Shown: positions 1 through 6,494 of the stretch, one piece after another
Layout of the letters: every line of letters starts with the position of its first letter
Numbering within the stretch: the stretch's first letter is position 1
Source: an uncultured Gemmatimonadaceae bacterium
GTDB taxonomy: Bacteria > Gemmatimonadota > Gemmatimonadetes > Gemmatimonadales > Gemmatimonadaceae
Direction: 5' to 3'
NCBI GenBank assembly: GCA_955652635.1
Contig: CATPBN010000077.1
Location: forward strand, 1-6,494
Length of the DNA stretch: 6,494 bases
The notes under the pieces: generated by a model
What the model was told of the DNA's origin: nothing
Database searches by the model: none
The model's input: the letters and a program-made list of their open reading frames with translations, nothing else
Translations under genes and position numbers: made by a program

Positions 1-273
1 AAACTCGAGCAGCCAGCGCACGCAGTGGCGAACGCTTTTTTTGTCGGCGCAATAAACCGCGTGGGATTCGAGAAGCCCTGGAACATCGGTGAGTTTTACG
101 GGCAGAGCTACTTCTGCGATCCTCGCGGGCAGATTGTGGCGCAGGCATCGCGTGACCGCGATGAGCTGCTCACGGCGGAGCTCGATCTCGATAAGATCCG
201 CGAGGTCAGGAATATCTGGCAGTTTTACCGGGACCGGAGGCCGGAGACGTACGGTGGGTTGTGCAAGCTCTAG
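1..273 (+). CDS. C-terminal part of a carbon-nitrogen hydrolase (nitrilase superfamily, beta-ureidopropionase-like)
   Basis: The reading frame is open from base 1 to the TAG at 271-273, giving the last 90 residues of a protein that starts outside the window. The segment reads KLEQPAHAVAN, then FFVGAINRVG, PWNIGEFYGQSYFCDPRG, ELDLDKIREVRN and WQFYRDRRPETYGGL. This is the usual C-terminal half of bacterial nitrilase-superfamily amidases of the beta-ureidopropionase / N-carbamoyl-amino-acid amidohydrolase group. The family hydrolyses N-carbamoyl groups to amine, CO2 and ammonia in the cytosol, using a Glu-Lys-Cys triad. All three triad residues would lie upstream, so catalysis cannot be checked here. 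The usual full length is about 280-300 residues. The oxygenase gene follows 74 bp downstream with no evident terminator between them, which suggests one transcript. N-carbamoylputrescine amidase is a related alternative, but the IGEFYGQSYFCDPRG and RDRRPETYG blocks favour the ureidopropionase type. Confidence 0.88.
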   Translation, partial: KLEQPAHAVANAFFVGAINRVGFEKPWNIGEFYGQSYFCDPRGQIVAQASRDRDELLTAELDLDKIREVRNIWQFYRDRRPETYGGLCKL

Positions 274-347
274 TGATTCCACTTCAGTTGCAGTTAGTCG
301 AGAGACGGCCTCTGGCGTGAGCGCAACCCAAACCTAGATTCGCCCAG

Positions 348-1481
348 ATGACCATCCGTGATTTTGAGATAGACAAGGACATCCGTCGCGCCTCGACGCT
401 CCCAGCTCGCGTGTATTCTGATCCGGAGTACTTCGAGCTGCAGAAGGACCGCGTCTTCGCGCGCAGCTGGCAGTGGATCGGAGACTCCGCGCGCGTGAAG
501 GCTCCAGGGCGGGTTTCGCCGTTCACGCTCCTCGAAGGGTGTCTCAACGAGCCGCTTGTGCTTACCGCTGACGACGAAGGAACGGTCCGCTGTCTGTCGA
601 ACGTCTGCACCCACCGCGGCGCCATCGTCGTCGAGGGTGAGGGACACGCCCGGTCTCTCCGCTGCAGATACCACGGACGCAAGTACTCCCTCGACGGCAA
701 GTTCGTATCGATGCCCGAATTCGACACGACCGTCGAGTTTCCATCGGAGAAGGACAATCTCCCGCAGCTGACGCTCGAGCGACTGGGGCCGCTGCTTTTC
801 AGCGGACTCGCACCTGAAATGCCGTTCGATGAATGGATCGCCCCTGTTCGCGATCGCGTGTCGTGGATGCCGCTCGACGATTTCGTGCGCGACACCGCGA
901 CTTCAATGGACTATCTCATCAACGCCAACTGGGCGCTCTACTGCGACAACTACCTGGAAGAGTTCCACATTCCGTACGTGCACGCGGGATTGGCGGAGCA
1001 GCTCGATTACTCCGGGTATAGAACCGAGCGATTCCGCTGGGGAAACCTGCAGCTCGGGATCGCGAAGCAAGGCGAGCCCGCGTTCGAACTGCCGAAGGAT
1101 CATCCGAACGCAAAGGAGCGCGTCGGCGCGTTCTATTTCTGGCTGTTTCCGAACACCATGTTCAACTTCTACCCGTGGGGGCTGTCGCTCAACGTCGTCA
1201 CGCCCCTCGCGGCGGGTCGCACCAAGGTTTCGTTCCACTCCTACGTGTGGCACGCATCGCTCAGGGAGAGCGGCGTTGGAGCGGGACTCCATCTCGTCGA
1301 GATGGAGGACGAAGGGGTCGTCGAATCGGTGCAGCGCGGCGTACGCTCCCGTCTGTACGACCGCGGCAGGTACTCTGAGCGCCGAGAGGTGGGGACGCAT
1401 CATTTTCACGAGCTGCTCGCTGACTTCATGGAGAGACCGCTTGCAACGAATGGATCTTCGCGACTGACGCCTCGCGCGTGA
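348..1481 (+). CDS. Rieske [2Fe-2S] non-heme iron oxygenase, alpha (catalytic) subunit
   Basis: This 377-residue protein has the layout of a ring-hydroxylating or Rieske-type mono/dioxygenase large subunit. The N-terminal Rieske domain (about 40-150) carries C87-T-H89 and C106-R-Y-H109, the CxH...CxxH ligands of the 2Fe-2S cluster. The C-terminal catalytic domain (about 180-365) has DNYLEEFHIPYVH, giving iron ligands H207 and H212. E204 sits where the residue bridging the two metal centres usually lies. D321 in EMEDEGVVESVQRG is the likely third, acidic ligand. The protein would take electrons from a reductase or ferredoxin and insert oxygen into a substrate in the cytosol. No reductase is encoded here. 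The style resembles the choline/betaine/carnitine-oxygenase-like branch as much as true aromatic dioxygenases, so the substrate is open. ATG 348 was chosen because it begins the conserved N-terminus (FEIDKDIRRASTLPARVY). No clear Shine-Dalgarno precedes it. The stop overlaps the permease start. Confidence 0.92.
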   Translation: MTIRDFEIDKDIRRASTLPARVYSDPEYFELQKDRVFARSWQWIGDSARVKAPGRVSPFTLLEGCLNEPLVLTADDEGTVRCLSNVCTHRGAIVVEGEGHARSLRCRYHGRKYSLDGKFVSMPEFDTTVEFPSEKDNLPQLTLERLGPLLFSGLAPEMPFDEWIAPVRDRVSWMPLDDFVRDTATSMDYLINANWALYCDNYLEEFHIPYVHAGLAEQLDYSGYRTERFRWGNLQLGIAKQGEPAFELPKDHPNAKERVGAFYFWLFPNTMFNFYPWGLSLNVVTPLAAGRTKVSFHSYVWHASLRESGVGAGLHLVEMEDEGVVESVQRGVRSRLYDRGRYSERREVGTHHFHELLADFMERPLATNGSSRLTPRA

Positions 1482-2848
1482 CGCAGCCAGCGGAGGCGGG
1501 TGAGTCGAAGAGTGCACCCGTCGCTCGACCGACGCGCAGCCTTCTCGCCGTACTTGGAGTCGTTTTTGGACTCTCGGTAATCATCGGCAACACAGTCGGA
1601 TCGGGAATTCTTCGGACTCCCGGTGAAATTGCCCGACACCTCCCAAGTGTCCCGCTCTTCCTGAGTGTCTGGGTGATGGGCGCCGTTTACGCTGCGTTGG
1701 GCGCCAATACGCTGGCCGAGCTGGGGACGATGATGCCGGAATCCGGCGGATTCACCGTCTTCGTGCGTCGGGCCATGGGTCCTTATGCGGGATTCGTCAT
1801 TGGCTGGAGCGATTGGCTATCGACGTGCAGCAGCATGTCGTTAGCGGCAATCGTCATCGGTGAATACTGCGCGCTGCTCTTCGGTTGGCCGGAGGGAGCA
1901 GAGACGACGATCGGATCTGGAGTGATAATCGCTTTCGCTCTCCTTCAATGGATCGGGATCACATCGGGGAGCAGAACGCAGATGCTCACCGCAATCGCAA
2001 AGACAGGGGCGTTCGTCGTTCTCATCATTGCCTGCTTTGTGTCGGGTCGCGGCTTCTCGGCCCAGGCCACCGACGCTGCGCTCCTCACCGCACCGCATGG
2101 ACTCGCTCTCGTCACCGCGCTCGTTCTTTCGATGCAAGCAGTGATCTTCACTTACGACGGATACTATGCGATCACCTATTTCTCGGGTGAGGTACGGAAC
2201 CCGACGAAGGAGATCCCGCGTAGCATCTTCGGTGGAGTGATAGCAGTTGGTCTCCTCTACGTTCTGGTGAACCTCGCGTTCCTGTACGTGCTTCCCCTCT
2301 CCAGAATGGCCGGAGACCCGCTGGTCGCGGGCTCCGCGGCGCGAGAGGTCTTTGGAATTCACGGCGACACCGTTTTGCGCTCGATCATGATCATCTCTCT
2401 GCTGAGCGCCGTCAACGCGTATCAGCTCATGGCGTCGCGGGTTCTATATCGTCTTGGAGCTTTGGGGTTTCTGGCCTCAGCGGACTACGTGAATCGTGGT
2501 GGAACCCCATCGGTTGGATTGTTGTTGAGCGCCATCGTGTCACTGGCGCTCGTGATTACGGGAACTTTCGAGCTGGTTCTGGCGATCACGGCCTTTTTCT
2601 TTGTGGCGAATTACACGCTCACATTCGCGAGTCTTCTGATTCTTCGAAGGAAGGAGCCCCAGACTGCACGTCCCTTAATGGCTAAAGGTCATCCCTGGAC
2701 GACTGGGGGCGTGTTCGTGCTTTCAGTCGCCTTCCTGGTGGGTGCGGTGGCAGCGGACACGCGAAACAGTGTCTACTCGCTGCTGCTTTTGGGGGCGAGC
2801 TGGCCGCTCTACCGGCTCATGCGGCCCAAGGGGATTACCAATAGCTGA
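1478..2848 (+). CDS. APC-superfamily amino acid/amine permease
   Basis: This 456-residue, strongly hydrophobic protein has about 12 predictable membrane segments, roughly at 22-45, 57-80, 102-133, 143-163, 170-189, 205-228, 249-272, 299-320, 345-362, 366-390, 409-427 and 430-446. The broken first helix carries GNTVGSGIL (37-45), the substrate-backbone binding motif of the APC fold. After helix 6 comes GEVRNPTKEIPRSI (237-250), the conserved loop of amino acid permeases. Length and motifs fit an inner-membrane symporter or exchanger of the LAT/APC type. The cargo cannot be decided from sequence. The GTG start at 1478 overlaps the oxygenase stop (GTGA, 1478-1481), a usual sign of translational coupling. 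No better in-frame start lies before helix 1. The context suggests import of the compound, or export of a product, handled by the oxygenase and hydrolase upstream. Confidence 0.92.
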   Translation: MTQPAEAGESKSAPVARPTRSLLAVLGVVFGLSVIIGNTVGSGILRTPGEIARHLPSVPLFLSVWVMGAVYAALGANTLAELGTMMPESGGFTVFVRRAMGPYAGFVIGWSDWLSTCSSMSLAAIVIGEYCALLFGWPEGAETTIGSGVIIAFALLQWIGITSGSRTQMLTAIAKTGAFVVLIIACFVSGRGFSAQATDAALLTAPHGLALVTALVLSMQAVIFTYDGYYAITYFSGEVRNPTKEIPRSIFGGVIAVGLLYVLVNLAFLYVLPLSRMAGDPLVAGSAAREVFGIHGDTVLRSIMIISLLSAVNAYQLMASRVLYRLGALGFLASADYVNRGGTPSVGLLLSAIVSLALVITGTFELVLAITAFFFVANYTLTFASLLILRRKEPQTARPLMAKGHPWTTGGVFVLSVAFLVGAVAADTRNSVYSLLLLGASWPLYRLMRPKGITNS

Positions 2849-3360
2849 GGAATGCCTCAGTCGAACAAGGATCCCGACCAGAAAGGGCTTCTGAGTCGTC
2901 CTAATGATGAGATCCCCGATCGGCCCTATTCTGGCCGCTCAGTCGCCGCGATTCTTCGCGAATCTCTTCTCGCGAATCCTGCTCCCGGGCGCGGCGGAGA
3001 AGCTAAAGGCTCCCGAAATGGCGACCCCAGTACACACACAGAAGAGCTCCGTGCTCAGGAATTGAGCCGCGCGCTCTCCGCTCTCACGGCCACCCTTGAA
3101 TCCACCGCCGACGGGATTCTTGTTTCGGACGGACGCGGAAAGACCGAACGCATGAACAAGAAGTTCTGGAGCTGTGGGGAATTCCGATGCATATCCAGGC
3201 ATCGAGAGGCGATGGTGAGACGCTTGACTTTCTCTTGGGCCAATTGCAAGAGCCGGAACAGTTCCGCGACAAGATCACGCAGTTATATAGCCAGCCGGAA
3301 GAGAAGAGCTTCGACGTTTTGCATCTCAAGGACGGGCGCATTTTCGAACGCTACTCCCTT

Positions 3361-3382
3361 CCGCAGCGAATCCGCAGCGAAT
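3361..3382 (+). repeat. 11-bp tandem duplication inside the kinase pseudogene
   Basis: The 11-mer CCGCAGCGAAT occurs twice with no gap (3361-3371 and 3372-3382). A third, diverged unit (CCGCGGCGAAA, 9 of 11 identical) follows at 3383-3393. Since 11 is not a multiple of three, the duplication moves the reading frame from 1 to 3. Removing one copy joins LPQRI to RGETVGRVWSFRDVTERR, which is the expected end of the PAS domain. This is therefore a frameshift mutation that can be undone exactly, consistent with replication slippage on a locally repetitive sequence. Confidence 0.85.
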
Positions 3383-3583
3383 CCGCGGCGAAACCGTGGG
3401 AAGAGTGTGGAGCTTTCGCGACGTCACGGAACGCCGCGAGCTCGAGCATCAGCTTCGCCAGGCGCAAAAGATGGAATCAATTGGACGGCTCACGACTTCA
3501 ACAACCTTCTTACAGTAATCTCCGGGAGGATCGAATTCCTCGTCGGTGCTCCGAACCTCACGAACGAACAGGAAGTAGATCTT

Positions 3584-3625
3584 CATTACCTGGAGCGGCA
3601 GGGGCGCGTCGTCCAGGTGGAGATT
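3584..3625 (+). other. Apparent in-frame 42-nt insertion in the HisKA helix region
   Basis: Kinases of this family usually have about 43 residues between the phosphoacceptor His and the LTRQLL motif. Here there are 57. The extra 14 codons (HYLERQ...QVEI) lie between EVDL and HEISKAQERAADL, which join cleanly when the block is removed. The tetramer TTCA occurs at both ends (3582-3585 and 3624-3627), as expected for a slippage or insertion product. The family-length comparison is from memory, not an alignment. Confidence 0.5.
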
Positions 3626-4632
3626 CACGAGATCAGCAAAGCACAGGAGCGCGCCGCCGACCTCACCCGACAGCTGCTCGCCTTCAGCCGCTGCTGCATC
3701 CGCAGGTGGTGGATCTCAATTCTGCGCTTGAGGATGTCGCGCCGACGTTACCCCGGCTGATCGGCGAGGATATCCACGTTAATCTTGTTCACGGAGAAAT
3801 GCTCGGGCGCGCGATGGCCGACCCGGGGCAGGTTCAGCAGGTTCTAATGAACCTTTCCCTCAATGCACGGGATGCGATGCCTTCGGGGGGTCACCTCACC
3901 ATTCGGACCGGCAATGAATCCGTCAGCGGACTCTGGTAACGCTGCTGGGACATCATCGGAGGGTGACTTTGTGCGACTGGAAGTCACCGATACTGGATGC
4001 GGGATGGACGAGTCGACTGCGTCGCAAATCTTCGAGCCTTTTTACACCACCAAGGGTGGCGGGGGAACGGGATTGGGTCTGGCGACGGTTTACGGAATCG
4101 TAAAGCAGTCGGGCGCCTCCATCTCCGTGGAGACCGCGCCCGGAAAGGGAACGAAGTTTCGCATCCTGTTTCCCATTGCAGCGGCCGTGGATTCGGCGCT
4201 GCCGAAACTGGAAGAGCCAGAGATCAAGGATTCGGGTCAGAGACGATCCTCCTGGTCGAGGATGAGAATTCAGTGCTCGATCTGGCGCAGCATATTCTTC
4301 AGAAGCGCGGGTACAAGGTCCTGCCGGCCCGCAACGGCGGGGATGCGCTCCGGATCGCATCGATGCCAAACCAGCAGATAGATCTCGTGGTCACGGACGT
4401 CGTGATGCCAGGCATGAATGGCCGCGAGTTCGTGGAAGCGCTAAATGGCTGTCCCAGCGATTCCTGTGGTGTACATGTCCGGATATACGGACGACGATAT
4501 CATCAGGCGCGGCCTCATAGACTCGAGCGTTACGTTCCTTCAGAAGCCTTTCACGGCAAAGAGTCTGGCCCGACTCGTTCGCGGCGTCCTCGACGCGATT
4601 TGAAGCTCTTGGCTGCGAGCCAGGCGACGTGC

Positions 4633-4681
4633 CCGGAACGAGTAGGTCGCCTTGACTTAGGCGCGTTCCGGAATACCTTTA
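4633..4681 (+). terminator. Possible transcription terminator after the kinase pseudogene
   Basis: A perfect 8-bp inverted repeat (CCGGAACG 4633-4640, CGTTCCGG 4664-4671) is continued by a 5-bp inner stem (CGCCT 4648-4652, AGGCG 4659-4663) with a 7-nt bulge on the 5' side and a 6-nt loop. Only a weak T-containing stretch follows (AATACCTTT). The stem is good but the T tract is poor, so this may be a weak or factor-assisted terminator of the upstream operon, or only a structured spacer. Confidence 0.35.
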
Positions 4682-4710
4682 CAAGGCTATGGCGGAACGC
4701 AGCTTACCGC

Positions 4711-4754
4711 GCCTGCCAGAATGAAAAAAATTGCCTGCCAGAATGAAAAAAATT
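4711..4754 (+). repeat. Perfect 22-bp tandem direct repeat (two copies)
   Basis: The unit begins GCCTGCCAGAATG and ends with seven A and two T. It is present at 4711-4732 and 4733-4754 with no mismatch and no gap. Each unit carries an A7 run, so the region is AT-rich in an otherwise GC-rich intergenic stretch. Perfect identity points to a recent duplication. A binding-site role is possible but nothing in the sequence proves it. Confidence 0.9.
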
Positions 4755-4820
4755 CAATCGCCGGTCAGGTGCCTTAGGGCAGAGCCGGCGCGCCTCGAGT
4801 CCCCACCCGTGAAGGAGTTG

Positions 4821-4890
4821 CGGGTGCACCCGGCGGCAGCGGATGGATACCGGTCCCGTTCAGGGGCGCATGGTCCACCCGCGTTTTTGT
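4821..4890 (+). terminator. Inverted repeat plus T run in the fusA leader (possible attenuator)
   Basis: CGGGTGCACC (4821-4830) can pair with GGTCCACCCG (4872-4881), nine of ten positions, and is followed 2 nt later by TTTTTGTT (4884-4891). The loop is long (41 nt). The left arm can instead pair with CACCCG at 4804-4809 across an 11-nt loop, or self-pair with the adjacent CACCCG at 4827-4832. Such mutually exclusive pairings are what attenuators look like, but the stem is modest and no conservation can be checked. Confidence 0.3.
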
Positions 4891-4898
4891 TGAATTGA
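4824..4898 (+). CDS. Possible 24-codon leader ORF upstream of fusA
   Basis: A GTG at 4824 lies 6 nt after the consensus Shine-Dalgarno AAGGAG (4812-4817), the best ribosome-binding sequence I saw in the window. The frame gives 24 codons (MHPAAADGYRS...PPAFLLN) and stops at TGA 4896-4898, 56 bp before the fusA start. The peptide matches nothing I recognise and has no run of a single regulatory amino acid. The ORF spans the inverted repeat at 4821-4881, so its translation would disturb that structure. It may be a leader peptide, or a chance ORF with a chance ribosome site. Confidence 0.25.
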   Translation: MHPAAADGYRSRSGAHGPPAFLLN

Positions 4899-4954
4899 GA
4901 CCACCGGCTCCAGACTGTTTCGAGCTGCTTCTATAGAGAGAGTTTCCAGAAATC

Positions 4955-6494
<1,540 letters not shown>

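Larger units (their letters stand above)
2852..4603 (+). pseudogene. Decayed hybrid sensor histidine kinase (PAS-HisKA-HATPase_c-receiver)
   Basis: The remnant starts at ATG 2852, 3 bp after the permease stop, and ends at TGA 4601-4603. Family motifs appear in order but switch frame. Frame 2 holds a PAS start (STADGILVSDG, MNKKF). Frame 1 has LELWGIP from about 3167 to FERYSLPQRI. Frame 3 (about 3376-3491) has GRVWSFRDVTERRELEHQ and QAQKMESIGRL. Frame 2 has the H-box HDFNNLLTVISG (His at 3491-3493) and LTRQLLAFSR. Frame 1 (about 3694-3930) has HPQVVDLN, LIGEDIHVNL and the N-box MNLSLNARDAMPSGG. Frame 2 has DTGCGMD (3989-4009) and GTGLGL (4064-4081). Frame 1 has the receiver start ILLVEDE (4246-4266) and phospho-Asp (4396-4398). 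Frame 2 has VVYMSGYTDDD and LQKPF (Lys 4544-4546). That is at least seven frame breaks, so no functional kinase can be made. An intact ancestor would have been a membrane-free PAS sensor kinase with a C-terminal receiver. Flanking genes are intact, which favours decay over sequencing error. Confidence 0.88.
4604..4954. other. 351-bp intergenic region between kinase pseudogene and fusA
   Basis: No convincing conventional gene, tRNA or other RNA gene is visible. The stretch contains, in order: a short hairpin right after the kinase stop (CTTGGCT 4608-4614 with AGCCAGG 4618-4624, one G-T pair), a stronger inverted repeat at 4633-4671, a perfect 22-bp tandem repeat at 4711-4754, a nested inverted repeat at 4759-4790 (CGCCGG/CCGGCG outside, TGCC/GGCA inside), a possible leader ORF at 4824-4898, and the fusA translation start region. 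The promoter of fusA must lie here if the gene is not transcribed from upstream, but I could not place a convincing -35/-10 pair. Confidence 0.7.

Noticed and set aside
903..1517. Long minus-strand ORF opposite the Rieske gene
   Set aside because: The opposite strand encodes a clear Rieske oxygenase with all metal ligands. The minus translation is Arg/Val-rich and resembles no family, as expected for a codon-bias shadow.
1841..2362. Minus-strand ORF of 173 codons inside the permease
   Set aside because: It is a shadow of the permease frame; the product is charged, low in hydrophobic pattern and unrecognisable.
2852..4603. Programmed ribosomal frameshifting linking the kinase frames
   Set aside because: There are at least seven switches, with no slippery heptamers or consistent direction at the breaks. 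Identifiable duplications and deletions explain several of them better.
4711..4754. CRISPR-like repeat
   Set aside because: The two units are directly adjacent with no spacers, and no cas gene is present.
4721..4777. Small ORF of 18 codons starting in the tandem repeat (MKKIACQNEK...)
   Set aside because: It has no ribosome-binding site, and its sequence is produced mainly by the 22-bp repeat.
4747..4790. Minus-strand intrinsic terminator (hairpin 4759-4790 followed by a T run on the minus strand)
   Set aside because: No minus-strand gene exists to its right, since fusA is on the + strand. The stem is also only 6 bp outside an internal loop.
4932..4937. TATAGA as a -10 box for fusA
   Set aside because: There is no matching -35 hexamer at 16-18 bp, and a start just downstream would leave the only Shine-Dalgarno candidate outside the mRNA.

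Overview
The window looks like chromosomal DNA from a fairly GC-rich, free-living bacterium. The Rieske oxygenase, the hybrid-kinase style and the EF-G would suit Gemmatimonadota or a neighbouring soil phylum. That assignment is an impression from protein style, not a database result. All genes are on the + strand.

Region 1 (1-2848) is a likely catabolic operon. It holds the end of a nitrilase-superfamily amidohydrolase of the beta-ureidopropionase/N-carbamoyl type, then a complete Rieske non-heme iron oxygenase alpha subunit, then a complete APC-family amino acid/amine permease. The oxygenase stop and permease start overlap as GTGA, so those two are probably translationally coupled. A plausible reading is uptake (permease), oxidative opening or demethylation (oxygenase) and hydrolysis of an N-carbamoyl or amide product (hydrolase). 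The true substrate cannot be read from the sequence, and no ferredoxin or reductase partner is in the window.

Region 2 (2852-4603) begins 3 bp after the permease and is the most unusual part: a decayed hybrid sensor histidine kinase (PAS, HisKA, HATPase_c, receiver). Nearly every family motif is still legible, but they are spread over all three forward frames, with at least seven frame disruptions. Several lesions can be reconstructed: a one-base loss near 3166, an exact 11-bp tandem duplication at 3361-3382, a deletion of about 16 nt that removes the residues just before the phosphoacceptor His, and a loss of about 7 nt after the dimerisation helices. There is also an in-frame 42-nt insertion flanked by TTCA repeats. 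Intact genes on both sides argue for a true pseudogene rather than generally poor sequence.

Region 3 (4604-4954) is a 351-bp intergenic stretch. It holds hairpins, a perfect 22-bp tandem repeat, and a possible 24-codon leader ORF with a good Shine-Dalgarno. That ORF overlaps a GC-rich inverted repeat followed by a T run.

Region 4 (4955-6494, cut by the window edge) is fusA, elongation factor G, without the usual rpsL-rpsG genes upstream. I found no RNA genes, CRISPR array, transposase or convincingly novel multi-gene system.
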